Source of the DNA: Solibacillus silvestris_B
GTDB taxonomy: Bacteria > Bacillota > Bacilli > Bacillales_A > Planococcaceae
Direction of reading: 5' to 3'
NCBI RefSeq assembly: GCF_051967575.1
Contig: NZ_JBQCJW010000025.1
Coordinates: forward strand, 1 to 50,373
DNA: 50,373 bases
A program made the translations under genes and the position numbers. Position 1 is the first letter of the stretch, and each line of letters begins with the position of its first letter. Below, one piece after another: positions 32,589-40,875 of the stretch. The notes beneath the pieces are model-generated. The model worked only from the letters and a program-made list of their open reading frames with translations. It did no database searches and was not told the DNA's origin.

Positions 32589-32745
32589 AAATAACACCCC
32601 TTTCATATCCCTTGAGAAACCTTTTTTTGACTCTTCCACCGAGCTGGTAGAGGATGTGCTGTATAGCGAATAACTGACAAACAGAGTGCAGGTGCCGTAG
32701 ACTTGCCAACAACACCTGTTGAGTGCTTGTCTATTTTATGTACAG

Positions 32746-32774
32746 AAAAAGGAGCACCAACATCCGGCGCTCCT
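32746..32774 (-). terminator. Terminator after the 32889 gene cluster
   Basis: AGGAGC (32750-32755) pairs with GCTCCT (32769-32774), followed by TTTTTC on the minus strand. Another inverted repeat CAGGTG/CACCTG lies just beyond in the 32640-32745 leader, where no gene was found. Confidence 0.68.
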
Positions 32775-32888
32775 CGGTAAAACTATTTCTCGAATACTGT
32801 AGCCTCTCATTTTTATTTTGTGGTAAAAATAAGTGCTCTTATATATAGGGTAATCGTATGGCAAGATTTTGTTCGAATTGCTTAGTAA

Positions 32889-33152
32889 CTACCGTTCAAG
32901 CATTTCATCTGTAAAGCACTGAATACATTTACCGTTTTCAAAGATTTTTTCTTCTTGTTCACACACTTTGCACTCCGCAACGATTGGTCGTTCTAAAATA
33001 TCCAGTCGCCAATTTTGATGTTCTCCATGAGTTCCTGTGTTAATAGTTACATTTGAAATACCCACATCGTAACCTTCCTCATAAAAGAATTTTGAAATTT
33101 TACGTGCTATATCGTAGTTTCTTACATATGCAATATCTATTAATTTACTCAT
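32889..33152 (-). CDS. Hypothetical protein with C-terminal zinc ribbon, 87 aa
   Basis: N-terminal 55 residues alpha/beta (KLIDIAYVRNYDIARKISKF); C-terminal CKVCEQEEKIFENGKCIQCF with two CxxC pairs. First gene after the terminator at 32746 when read leftward. Function unknown. Confidence 0.7.
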   Translation of the reverse strand: MSKLIDIAYVRNYDIARKISKFFYEEGYDVGISNVTINTGTHGEHQNWRLDILERPIVAECKVCEQEEKIFENGKCIQCFTDEMLER

Positions 33153-33198
33153 ACTTCAACTCCTACGCAATTTGGTTCTTATAATGTTCGAATGTTGA

Positions 33199-33372
33199 TT
33201 AATCTTCATCAGATTTTTTAAATACTTGATTACAGAACTCTTCATAGTTTAAAGAGTAGAAAAGTTGTTCTGGTGTTCCTTCATGGTGATTCATGGATAT
33301 AGCTGCTGTTATGCCTTCGTTAAAAGCTTCCATTACGACATGCTCTAATTCTTTTTTATTTAAATACGGCAT
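33199..33372 (-). CDS. Small acidic hypothetical protein, 57 aa
   Basis: MPYLNKKELEHVVMEAFNEG, then ITAAISMNHHEGTPEQLFYS and an acidic end. The ATG at 33372 follows GATAGGAGA. Too short for the six-frame list; good spacing to both neighbours supports it. Confidence 0.65.
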   Translation of the reverse strand: MPYLNKKELEHVVMEAFNEGITAAISMNHHEGTPEQLFYSLNYEEFCNQVFKKSDED

Positions 33373-33385
33373 TACGTTCTCCTAT

Positions 33386-33601
33386 CTACGCATAATGGTT
33401 CAATCTTGTATAAGCCGAATCTTCTTTTTCAAATGAAAATCCTCTTGTGATACCGTTCTTTTCTTTTTTTGTTAAGAAATCAAATGAGTTAGATTCCTTT
33501 TTATCAGTAGAACGTACATTATGTTCAACAATATATATTTCATTTTCATCTAAAGCTAAAATTCTTTGCCCTTTTTTAATTTCTGAAATTTTATTTTTCA
33601 T
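33386..33601 (-). CDS. Hypothetical protein, 71 aa
   Basis: Small beta-rich protein (GQRILALDENEIYIVEHNVR) with a charged tail; GAAGGA upstream of the ATG. Function unknown. Confidence 0.62.
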   Translation of the reverse strand: MKNKISEIKKGQRILALDENEIYIVEHNVRSTDKKESNSFDFLTKKEKNGITRGFSFEKEDSAYTRLNHYA

Positions 33602-33642
33602 TACTCACGTTTCCTTCCTTCTCAAAATGTTCGGAATGTTTA

Positions 33643-34617
33643 TCAACCTAATTCGTGAATCAGTTCCAACTGCACTTCACTCAATCTCTTTTTTGCAATT
33701 TTTATATACTCTGGATTGAGTTCTATGCCGATAAAATTTCGGCTATGTTTTAGTGCCATCAAACCTGTTGTTCCAGAACCAAAGAATGGATCCATCACAA
33801 CACCATCTATCGGACAACCTGCTAGGATACAAGGCTCAATTAATTCCTCTGGAAAAGTAGCAAAATGTGCTTCTTTCAACGGTTTTGTTGTTACAGTCCA
33901 TACGGAGCGTTTGTTACGTTTATCTCTTATAGCTCTAAAAGCCTCATGACCATATTTACCGTTAAACGAGCCTTTAGCTTTATCGATACGACGTTGTTTT
34001 TGGGGTTGTCCTATCGCACCATCTGAACCTCTAACATCCTGTGTACCGTAAATAGCAGGTTCTTTAATTGCTTCGTGATTGTAGTAATAATGAGGTTGCT
34101 TGCTCATTAAAAAAATATACTCATGTGATTTTGTCGGTCGATCTTTCACACTCTCAGGCATTGCATTAGGTTTATTCCAAATGATGTCCTGTCGTAAGTA
34201 CCATCCATCCGCTTGTAATGCAAAGGCTACACGCCAAGGCAAACCGATTAAATCTTTTGGTTTCAACCCATTAGGGACATTGTTAATTTTTGTTTCTTGT
34301 CCATTGGGATTTGGAACATACACATGCTTTTGCTTATCTTTTTGAGACCATGCACCTTTTCCACTGCCTGCATAGGCATCTCCAAGATTTAGCCAAACCG
34401 TACCATCGTCTTTCAGGATCCGTTTAATTTCTCGAAACACATCTACAAGTGCTGAAACATATTCTTCAACAGAATTTTCAAGTCCTATTTGTTCATCCAT
34501 ACCATAGTCACGTAGCCCCCAATAAGGAGGACTTGTGACAACTGTATTTATACTTTCGCCAGATAGTGTTTTTAGCACCTCTAGACAATGCCCTTGATAG
34601 ATTTTATTAAGTTCCAC
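33643..34617 (-). CDS. Beta-class DNA methyltransferase (N4-cytosine or N6-adenine)
   Basis: 324 residues. Catalytic motif TSPPYWGLRDYG near the N terminus and SAM motif DPFFGSGTTGLMALKHSRNF near the C terminus, in the order of beta-class enzymes. GTG start at 34617, seven bases after GGAGGAG. No cognate restriction enzyme is nearby, so it probably protects phage DNA or alters regulation. Confidence 0.9.
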   Translation of the reverse strand: MELNKIYQGHCLEVLKTLSGESINTVVTSPPYWGLRDYGMDEQIGLENSVEEYVSALVDVFREIKRILKDDGTVWLNLGDAYAGSGKGAWSQKDKQKHVYVPNPNGQETKINNVPNGLKPKDLIGLPWRVAFALQADGWYLRQDIIWNKPNAMPESVKDRPTKSHEYIFLMSKQPHYYYNHEAIKEPAIYGTQDVRGSDGAIGQPQKQRRIDKAKGSFNGKYGHEAFRAIRDKRNKRSVWTVTTKPLKEAHFATFPEELIEPCILAGCPIDGVVMDPFFGSGTTGLMALKHSRNFIGIELNPEYIKIAKKRLSEVQLELIHELG

Positions 34618-34647
34618 ATCATCACTCCTCCACATAATTGTTCAACC

Positions 34648-35181
34648 TTACGCAATATCATCAAACAAACTCTCCTGCGTGCCATGCGTAATATTTGCAT
34701 GAATCTTGCGTTTGGCCCGGCTGTAATAACTCTGCACCGTGCTCTTACTAATATCTAGCATTCTTGCAACCTTGCTGAATGGAAGACGCTCGGCTTCAAT
34801 TGCAACAAACACCGCTTTTTCATCTGCCGTTAATCCTTTTAAAGCACAATTCACCTTTTTCTTATTTTCCTCAGCTTTTCGCCAGTCTGCTTTAAATCGC
34901 TGTTGATCTTTATGTGATTCTAAGTAATTCTGCAAATTCGTTATGCTCTCCAACATTTCAAACTCGTTATTGGCATAAGCCATATACGTTTGCATATGGT
35001 ACGGATCCATCGGAAATGCGTCCACTCGAGTAGCTGCCCGATACTCTGCAGGGTCATAACCTGTTTCCATCCATTCAATTGCCTGTTTGACTTCACGGAA
35101 CATTTCTCCGCTTGTCACGCCCTCGCCCTTCATTTTCCCTAACAACTGCTTGTACTCCTCTAATAAATCTGCGAAATACAT
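34648..35181 (-). CDS. Sigma-70 region 4-like regulator
   Basis: 177 residues. The C-terminal part LTADEKAVFVAIEAERLPFS and VARMLDISKSTVQSYYSRAK is a sigma region 4 HTH. The N-terminal part is helical without region 2. Proteins of this type before the terminase genes are late regulators (ArpU/Xpf-like) in Firmicutes phages. A good candidate for the activator of late genes. Confidence 0.78.
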   Translation of the reverse strand: MYFADLLEEYKQLLGKMKGEGVTSGEMFREVKQAIEWMETGYDPAEYRAATRVDAFPMDPYHMQTYMAYANNEFEMLESITNLQNYLESHKDQQRFKADWRKAEENKKKVNCALKGLTADEKAVFVAIEAERLPFSKVARMLDISKSTVQSYYSRAKRKIHANITHGTQESLFDDIA

Positions 35182-35196
35182 AAGACTGCCCCCTTA

Positions 35197-35273
35197 TGCT
35201 ATAATTTACTTGTGATGGATAAATTACGCAGTAGGGAAACCGTAGCATGGCGAGTGCTACGGTTTTTGTTTGT
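35197..35273 (+). ncRNA. Candidate short plus-strand transcript 1
   Basis: Extended -10 TGCTATAAT (35197-35205) followed about 30 bp later by a perfect 11-bp stem AAACCGTAGCA/TGCTACGGTTT (35238-35266) and TTTGTTTG. No plausible gene. Transcribed against the early operon. Confidence 0.4.
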
Positions 35274-35288
35274 TATACAAGCCCAGCA

Positions 35289-35348
35289 TTGTTATAATGA
35301 GCTTGTATAATTTTGCTGACTTGAGCGTGGAAACTCAGGTCTTTTTTT
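35289..35348 (+). ncRNA. Candidate short plus-strand transcript 2
   Basis: Extended -10 TGTTATAAT (35291-35299) lies inside the inverted repeat TTATACAAGC/GCTTGTATAA; a terminator GACTTGAG/CTCAGGTC with seven T follows (35319-35348). Same layout as the neighbouring unit. Confidence 0.4.
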
Positions 35349-35490
35349 ATGTCTTAATTCTCTTAATACGTTTTACAATCAGCTTTTTCTGAATCGCTCG
35401 TCTCATTCGATCTGATTGTTCTTCGCATCTCAAACAGAATTCTTTGTGTGTCAGTTCTTCACAAATCCCACAATGCCTTAGCGGTTTCAT
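35347..35490 (-). CDS. Small zinc-finger protein, 47 aa
   Basis: MKPLRHCGICEELTHKEFCL and RCEEQSDRMRRAIQKKLIVK: CxxC and CxxC pairs (C7, C10, C19, C22), basic C terminus. The ATG at 35490 follows GAAGGAG. Not in the six-frame list. Likely a small DNA- or RNA-binding protein. Confidence 0.7.
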   Translation of the reverse strand: MKPLRHCGICEELTHKEFCLRCEEQSDRMRRAIQKKLIVKRIKRIKT

Positions 35491-35532
35491 TTTTTACTCC
35501 TTCCTATGCATTTTGTTCGGATTGCTTAGTAG

Positions 35533-35796
35533 TTATCCTCGAATAGTTGCCGTCATAATGAACGGCTTACCTGATTTACCCCATCTCATAGCTTCTGTTG
35601 CAACATAATCGATTTGTTCTTCTTTCAAGTTATTAATAAAGCTCGTACAATACATTGGCTCACCATCTACATTGGCTTCTGCATCTTGTAAGTAAAATTG
35701 CATAGCCATTTGAACATCGTTTTCTTTGCATATTTTCAAAATTTGAGCCATCAATGGAGAAATTTGTTCGTCATAAACTTTTTCTTTATCATACAT
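35533..35796 (-). CDS. Hypothetical protein, 87 aa
   Basis: Helix-rich N terminus (SPLMAQILKICKENDVQMAM) and a beta-like C-terminal half (GEPMYCTSFINNLKEEQIDY). The pattern resembles small phage proteins often next to RusA. RBS AAAGGAGAG. Confidence 0.65.
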   Translation of the reverse strand: MYDKEKVYDEQISPLMAQILKICKENDVQMAMQFYLQDAEANVDGEPMYCTSFINNLKEEQIDYVATEAMRWGKSGKPFIMTATIRG

Positions 35797-35865
35797 ATTG
35801 GTTCTCTCCTTTTTACTTCACATTTTTGTTCAATTACTTAATAAGCCAATCCATCAAAAAATCTA

Positions 35866-36303
35866 TTAAACTAGCAAAAGCCCTATGCTTTTTATGGTTT
35901 CTATTCTTACTTCTGCCCGTGGCTGCATGTCATAAAATTTCCGTACCACCATCTCCACGATTTGTGCATCATCATGCCAAATGATTTTACTGCAGCCGTC
36001 CTTAATGCCCTTTACTAAATTATCTAAGTCCGGCTTGGTTGTCGGTCGTAATTCTCCTGATGCAATAAGTGCCTGTTTTGGCTTTGTGTGGTACTTCTTT
36101 GGTGGAACGATATAAACATCCACTTCTAACTTTAAAGGGGCTACAATGAGCGCCTGTGGCTTATTTTGCCATGCTACGAGCTTGACCACTTCTTTGTATG
36201 CACGTGACTTTGGTGGGTCTACTGCTTTAACACCTTTTCCTGCTCGACTGAATTTCGGTCTCTCTTGAGCCTGCGTCGCGCCTGGTATTGTAAATTTAAT
36301 CAT
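35866..36303 (-). CDS. rusA: RusA-type Holliday junction resolvase
   Basis: 145 residues. IPGATQAQERPKFSRAGKGV at the start and RPTTKPDLDNLVKGIKDGCS with WHDDAQIVEMVVRKFY carry the conserved aspartates of RusA nucleases. It cuts branched DNA in recombination and before packaging. The ATG at 36303 follows TTAGGAGGGAC. Confidence 0.9.
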   Translation of the reverse strand: MIKFTIPGATQAQERPKFSRAGKGVKAVDPPKSRAYKEVVKLVAWQNKPQALIVAPLKLEVDVYIVPPKKYHTKPKQALIASGELRPTTKPDLDNLVKGIKDGCSKIIWHDDAQIVEMVVRKFYDMQPRAEVRIETIKSIGLLLV

Positions 36304-36313
36304 GTTGTCCCTC

Positions 36314-37321
36314 CTAACAAACGAACTGCAATTGTCCTTTGGTTTCTTCAAAAAGTTCTTTCGCATAATCCCCGGAAATAATAAGCTCAAATATAGCCTC
36401 TAATACATCTACTACAATGCTGTTGCCGAATAATGCATAAATCACTGAATTTCGTTTACCTGGCTTTCCAGGAAACTCTTTTAGCAGCTTTTTATAATCG
36501 CTGTCGTCATAACCTAATAATCTGCATACTTCCAACTCCGTTAAATAGCGATAACCCTGTGCGCATTTAATATAGCCAGCGTTTGGACAACGGTCCTGGC
36601 GCTCTGTAATGGTGTAACAGAACTCCACTATTTCATCGAGCCGGCGTTTGTAAGTGTCTGACGGCTTAACCGGATTAATTTCAGAGATCTTATTAAGCAT
36701 TGAAGGAATTGTAATTAAATATTGTTCCGGTACTTCATCATCGAATTTGTATTCCAGCAATTCGCTGATATGCCGCATTGTTTTTCTTTTCAGTTTTCTA
36801 AAGTCGAATGCTTTCTCTCCTAAAATACTGACGCAAAATACTCTTTCTCTGGCATGAGGTATGCCAAAATCACGAGCATCCAGTACATCAAACGAATTGG
36901 TGTAACCAAGTTCACTCATTTCATGGAGATATTGATTGAAAGCGCCGATCATCCCTTTATCCAGTACGCCTTTTACATTTTCCCAGACAACTATTTTGGG
37001 TTGCCATGATCCCATTTCTTTTATTATTCTTAATGTTTCATGCATTAATGAAGATTGGGTCCCGCTGCCTTTTTCGCCCCCTTCGCGTTGCCCTACACGA
37101 CTAAACGATTGGCATGGACTACCATGAACTAATATGTCTGGTTTCAAGTTCCACCCTCGAATATCTTGCGGTGAATATTTAAAGGGATTGAGTGCGTTAT
37201 ATGCACGCACTCGATTTGGTTGTATTTCTACATAATCAATTTTTTTGGTTGGAATACCTAACTTTTTCCACGCCTTATCATCTGCAGCAATACCACCGAA
37301 AAGTGATAACGTTTGAATCAT
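36314..37321 (-). CDS. DNA cytosine-5 methyltransferase
   Basis: 335 residues with all key motifs: SLFGGIAADD (I), VHGSPCQSFSRVG (IV, catalytic Cys), VVWENVKGVL (VI), HARERVFCVSI (VIII) and LFGNSIVVDVLEAIF (X). Orphan enzyme with a short target-recognition region. It probably protects phage DNA from host restriction. RBS TTAGGAGGT, first codons AGGGCAATG. Confidence 0.92.
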   Translation of the reverse strand: MIQTLSLFGGIAADDKAWKKLGIPTKKIDYVEIQPNRVRAYNALNPFKYSPQDIRGWNLKPDILVHGSPCQSFSRVGQREGGEKGSGTQSSLMHETLRIIKEMGSWQPKIVVWENVKGVLDKGMIGAFNQYLHEMSELGYTNSFDVLDARDFGIPHARERVFCVSILGEKAFDFRKLKRKTMRHISELLEYKFDDEVPEQYLITIPSMLNKISEINPVKPSDTYKRRLDEIVEFCYTITERQDRCPNAGYIKCAQGYRYLTELEVCRLLGYDDSDYKKLLKEFPGKPGKRNSVIYALFGNSIVVDVLEAIFELIISGDYAKELFEETKGQLQFVC

Positions 37322-37334
37322 TGCCCTATACCTC

Positions 37335-37478
37335 CTAAGCCACTCGTATACCGTTTTTATTGAATGGCAATTGTCGATAGCCCTCGACTTTTAATATTTT
37401 CAATTCGTGTTTCGTGAAATAGCCCACTAAAACCAGTTTGTCTTGATCCATACGCTTAACCAGCTCCACGTACATCAT
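37335..37478 (-). CDS. Small hypothetical protein, 47 aa
   Basis: MMYVELVKRMDQDKLVLVGY and FTKHELKILKVEGYRQLPFN. Starts after AGAGGAG within the 3' end of the XRE gene (overlap 23 bp). Not in the six-frame list. Small alpha/beta protein. Confidence 0.65.
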   Translation of the reverse strand: MMYVELVKRMDQDKLVLVGYFTKHELKILKVEGYRQLPFNKNGIRVA

Positions 37479-37734
37479 ACGTAACTCCTCTCAGGTCATT
37501 TAGTAAGTCCTCAAACTGCTTGCCCGTGTCAAAAACCAATGAATCGATTGAGATGTCGTAAAACTCGCATAGTTTCGCGACCTTGATTAAATTCGGTTCG
37601 CCTTTACCGCCTTCAATACGCATAAGAGAATTAATGTGCATCTCTGTTACACTTGCTAAGTGTTGAAGGGTGTAGCCAAGTGCATTTCTCACCGACTTAA
37701 GACGCTCGCCGATTTGCACTTGTAAGCTCGTCAT
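37456..37734 (-). CDS. XRE-family HTH protein, 92 aa
   Basis: RLKSVRNALGYTLQHLASVT, EMHINSLMRIEGGKGEPNLI is a clear HTH_3 domain. An early-gene regulator or accessory; start overlaps the DUF6011 gene by 38 bp. Confidence 0.8.
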   Translation of the reverse strand: MTSLQVQIGERLKSVRNALGYTLQHLASVTEMHINSLMRIEGGKGEPNLIKVAKLCEFYDISIDSLVFDTGKQFEDLLNDLRGVTYDVRGAG

Positions 37735-37885
37735 CTTGTATCACCTCGTCGATCGTCACTTGATTACGCTCAAATTCAGCGTCTGCCAGTTCCTGCTGAT
37801 GTTTTTTGTAGCAAACTGGACCAAACCCTAGCTCCATGCTTTTACTTGTTTTTAACTGCCTGTTGCAGCGTCCACATAGTTTCAT
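37697..37885 (-). CDS. DUF6011-type zinc-binding protein, 62 aa
   Basis: KLCGRCNRQLKTSKSMELGF then GPVCYKKHQQEL: CxRC and a distal GPVC matching the small DUF6011 family. Role unknown. Shares one base with the next gene upstream. Confidence 0.78.
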   Translation of the reverse strand: MKLCGRCNRQLKTSKSMELGFGPVCYKKHQQELADAEFERNQVTIDEVIQDDELTSANRRAS

Positions 37886-38226
37886 TAGTAACCACCTGCC
37901 TTTTTCACATCAACTCTATTAATGCTTGCTTCGGTACTAAAGCCATCTGGGTAGCGTCGTTTAAGTTTTTCGATATTTTCTGTGGCTACTTCTTCCAATG
38001 ACAGACCTGCTGATGTAGCAATTTGAGCAAGATACCAAAGTACATCGCCCAATTCTTTTTTAATCTCTACCTGGTCAATTACGTGATCGTGAAAGACTGC
38101 CTTTTTAATTAAGTCGCCAACTTCACCTGCTTCACCTGTTAAACCTAATCCCCAATTTGCAAGGGCGAAATCCTGGTTATGATTAGCCGTGCGTTTAGCT
38201 AATTCTTGGTACTCATTTAATTTCAT
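37885..38226 (-). CDS. MazG-like nucleotide pyrophosphohydrolase
   Basis: 113 residues: LGLTGEAGEVGDLIKKAVFH and EIKKELGDVLWYLAQIATSA carry the ExxE...ExxD magnesium sites of the MazG family. It hydrolyses NTP or dNTP pools and may dampen host stress signalling. Good RBS. Confidence 0.88.
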   Translation of the reverse strand: MKLNEYQELAKRTANHNQDFALANWGLGLTGEAGEVGDLIKKAVFHDHVIDQVEIKKELGDVLWYLAQIATSAGLSLEEVATENIEKLKRRYPDGFSTEASINRVDVKKAGGY

Positions 38227-38228
38227 CC

Positions 38229-38618
38229 CTACACCCCCAGCAACTGCCCATAAGCAGCCCCATATTCTTGCGCAAACAGCGCGTGCTCATCCATTGGCTT
38301 AAACAACGGAACCACCTTGCAACGTTTCGGTAATTCCGAATAGATGGCGCACTGTACGTCCTCATGCGCTACAATGCTAAAAATGGATACCCCAATCAGC
38401 TGGGCCGCCTCAAGCGACTGATCTAAATAAACGGCAAATGGTACATAGCGCACAACGTTCATAAAATCGCCGGTGTGTGTCATTTTGATTTCGATGGGCT
38501 CGGCTGATGCGATGGTTTCATTTTCATGTTTAAACTGAATGCCGCCCGCTGGTATCTGGATAGTTTTGTATTCAATATGTTCGAAGATTTCGTCTATTTT
38601 TAAGAATGCTAGATTCAT
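38229..38618 (-). CDS. Hypothetical protein, 129 aa
   Basis: Unrecognised alpha/beta protein with TIQIPAGGIQFKHENETIAS and a C-terminal helix MDEHALFAQEYGAAYGQLLG. Part of the dense early operon. Confidence 0.65.
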   Translation of the reverse strand: MNLAFLKIDEIFEHIEYKTIQIPAGGIQFKHENETIASAEPIEIKMTHTGDFMNVVRYVPFAVYLDQSLEAAQLIGVSIFSIVAHEDVQCAIYSELPKRCKVVPLFKPMDEHALFAQEYGAAYGQLLGV

Positions 38619-38632
38619 TCTTGTTTCCTCCC

Positions 38633-38875
38633 TTATGATGCTCGACAGCTTATTGATGCCGCCTCACGCTGTATTGGCTTGCTCATAAATATAATTTTCG
38701 GATGCCACTGACTGTAAATGCTACCGGGCATCAGGTAATTGTAATAAGCCGTTTCAACGTCATCTTCGTCATAACAAAACGTATGATGGACTTTTATAGC
38801 GTTTTCGTCGTACCAATCGATACGTGCAAACTCATTATTTTCGTAGCCGATTCTGTCGATAAATGGATTAGTCAT
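38633..38875 (-). CDS. Hypothetical protein, 80 aa
   Basis: Starts MTNPFIDRIGYENNEFARID at 38875, overlapping the upstream stop by 8 bp; longer extension is rejected. Contains VHHTFCYDEDDVETAYYNYL. Function unknown. Confidence 0.62.
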   Translation of the reverse strand: MTNPFIDRIGYENNEFARIDWYDENAIKVHHTFCYDEDDVETAYYNYLMPGSIYSQWHPKIIFMSKPIQREAASISCRAS

Positions 38876-39482
38876 TAGATTCACCTGCCAATGCTTTGCG
38901 TGCCGTAGCATGTATCAATGTTTCGTAACCGTCACAATTCGGCGCCTCATCTTCCAAAATGATAGTTAGCGCTTCACGTAACTGCTCATTTTCCGCCTGA
39001 ACACGCTGAGAGCCTTTTCTTTCACCCTCCAGCTGTCTATCGCGTTGTCTGATTAATGCGTTAAAATATCCGCCGAGTGCTTCAATCTCCATTCGTGCTT
39101 TTACCTCGGCTAGTTCAGTGCGGTCTAGGTGGTCTTTTAATTCTGTTGTCGCCATTCTTCTTCCAACAGCAACGCTATGCCAATGATTTCGACTCTGCTT
39201 CATGCGCTCATATTCATCTTGCAAACTAGTAACTTGTTGAAGTAATGCTGGTACATCTTCACGAGCATTAGCGATAAATTCAGCGTTGTCCTTATTTATA
39301 TAAACCGTCACACCATCTATGCCATGTTCCGTTGTAACAATTGGTACACCCGCTTTTAGCTGGCCATGCTCCCAAGCAGTACCAATTTGCATGCCGAATT
39401 CTTCACTTTTTACAACTTTCCACGGTCCATCTGTGGCGTACTTTGCTCGCATTTTAATCACCTGTAACTGTTCCTCTGTCAT
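38868..39482 (-). CDS. Ead/Ea22-like phage protein, 204 aa
   Basis: The N-terminal MRAKYATDGPWKVVKSEEFG and NAEFIANAREDVPALLQQVT are the common Ea22-type signature of unknown role. The remainder is coiled coil (TELAEVKARMEIEALGGYFN onward). Overlaps its upstream neighbour by 4 bp. Confidence 0.75.
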   Translation of the reverse strand: MTEEQLQVIKMRAKYATDGPWKVVKSEEFGMQIGTAWEHGQLKAGVPIVTTEHGIDGVTVYINKDNAEFIANAREDVPALLQQVTSLQDEYERMKQSRNHWHSVAVGRRMATTELKDHLDRTELAEVKARMEIEALGGYFNALIRQRDRQLEGERKGSQRVQAENEQLREALTIILEDEAPNCDGYETLIHATARKALAGESND

Positions 39483-39904
39483 CCCAAGCCCTCCAATTCC
39501 TTGTGTATTTCAGCTAACCGCTTTTTGCTTCGCTCTATTTCAGACTGATCTTTCTGCTGCATGGCATAGCTCAAACTAGCTAATTCGTAATCTTGTTCGA
39601 CTAGTAGTTCCTCGGTAGTCGTTTTTCCGATAGATTCGAATATCGCTAAAAGTTTGTCGTAATTTTCGTTGAACGAAGTCGAGATATGCTGCCATTCGGG
39701 TTGCTCTTCCACCTCGAAACCATATTTAAGCGCATGACTTAAAGCAGTGACCGACAACTCATTAAGGGCATTCCACTGTGACCATTCGTGCCCCTTGTTT
39801 ATTACGTTTTGATGCATTTCAACTAAATAATCAGCGTCTCCGTAATGACTTAGCGCTTTGTTGATAGCGTCGATTTGCGCCTGAGTGAGTTTTATCTTCT
39901 CCAC
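39479..39904 (-). CDS. Hypothetical protein, 141 aa
   Basis: Helical; begins with KIKLTQAQIDAINKALSHYG and ends in a charged coiled coil (QSEIERSKKRLAEIHKELEG). No family recognised. Confidence 0.62.
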   Translation of the reverse strand: MEKIKLTQAQIDAINKALSHYGDADYLVEMHQNVINKGHEWSQWNALNELSVTALSHALKYGFEVEEQPEWQHISTSFNENYDKLLAIFESIGKTTTEELLVEQDYELASLSYAMQQKDQSEIERSKKRLAEIHKELEGLG

Positions 39905-39927
39905 ATTTATCCTCCAATCGAGAGCGC

Positions 39928-40875
39928 CTAAGCGCCCTCATTCTTTCCAAATAATAAATTTTCAAATTCACGATTTTCCTGCTCAGCTTCTTCATCACGA
40001 ACGGATTCTTCCGGCATTAACACCTCATAACACATCTTCTTCACTCGACTGGCAATAATGCCTTTCGGGAAATGTTCTTTCAATTCATCGATGGTTTTAT
40101 TGGATGTAATGATGGTTACTGCACCCTTGTCCATGCGATGATCTAAAATCCGTCCAATTAAATCCTCGGTAAAATCCTTTTCAGTGCTTACGGCCAAATC
40201 GTCAATGATTAATACATCCACATTCCGGAATGCTCGGAGCACATCTTCCTCCGTACTCTCTGAATCTTTTTTATATGTTTTCCGTATTTGTGGCGAAATG
40301 TCGGTAGCTTTTAAGAACAGTACGCTTTGCTTATGCAATTTGATTAAGCCGTTTGCTATGCTACTGGCTAACCTTGTTTTCCCACTACCTTTTGTGGTGC
40401 TATATAAATAGAGTCCGTTTTTCTTGAAGGATAAAAGCTCCTTGTATTTCTCTACGTAATTAACGGCCATTTGCTTAGCAATTCGTGCTGCTGTTTGGCT
40501 TTCAGGTTTTTTATAGCAATCTATCCCGAAGCCATGTACTTTAGCTTTGCTGTACTTACCTGGAATGCCAGACGATGTTACCTTACGTTCAAATTCCGAT
40601 TGATCTACACATTTACATTTTTCCGTCCACTCAATTTCATGGTCTTTCATGTAATATTTCGTAGGGTTTTCAATGGCATCTGCTTTTTTCGTCCAGTTAA
40701 TAAAATGCAACACTCCACTTCCGTCACATTCAGAAAAAGCACATTTATCATTAGGAACCGTTTGTAGTTGAATCCCCATCTGGCTGTAAGAAGCCTTTAA
40801 GGCGTTCAGTCTGTTGGCGAAGTCGCTCCTCTGCATCAACTCTTGTAGAGCTTTGTTGTCTTGGATTGATTCCAT
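39928..40875 (-). CDS. DnaC/IstB-type helicase loader ATPase
   Basis: 315 residues from ATG 40875 (AAAGGTGG site). Zinc-like N-terminal region (CAFSECDGSGVLHF, CKCVDQSEFE), Walker A YSTTKGSGKTRLASS, Walker B DVLIIDDLAVS, sensor TIITSNKTIDEL. It loads the replicative helicase at the phage origin with the DnaD-like initiator. The stop codon sits in a hairpin loop (GAGGGCGC-TTAG-GCGCTCTC region). Confidence 0.88.
   Translation of the reverse strand: MESIQDNKALQELMQRSDFANRLNALKASYSQMGIQLQTVPNDKCAFSECDGSGVLHFINWTKKADAIENPTKYYMKDHEIEWTEKCKCVDQSEFERKVTSSGIPGKYSKAKVHGFGIDCYKKPESQTAARIAKQMAVNYVEKYKELLSFKKNGLYLYSTTKGSGKTRLASSIANGLIKLHKQSVLFLKATDISPQIRKTYKKDSESTEEDVLRAFRNVDVLIIDDLAVSTEKDFTEDLIGRILDHRMDKGAVTIITSNKTIDELKEHFPKGIIASRVKKMCYEVLMPEESVRDEEAEQENREFENLLFGKNEGA

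Noticed and set aside
35213..35310. Plus-strand frame MDKLRSRETVAW in the short transcript
   Set aside because: No ribosome site, and it would read through the terminator hairpin.
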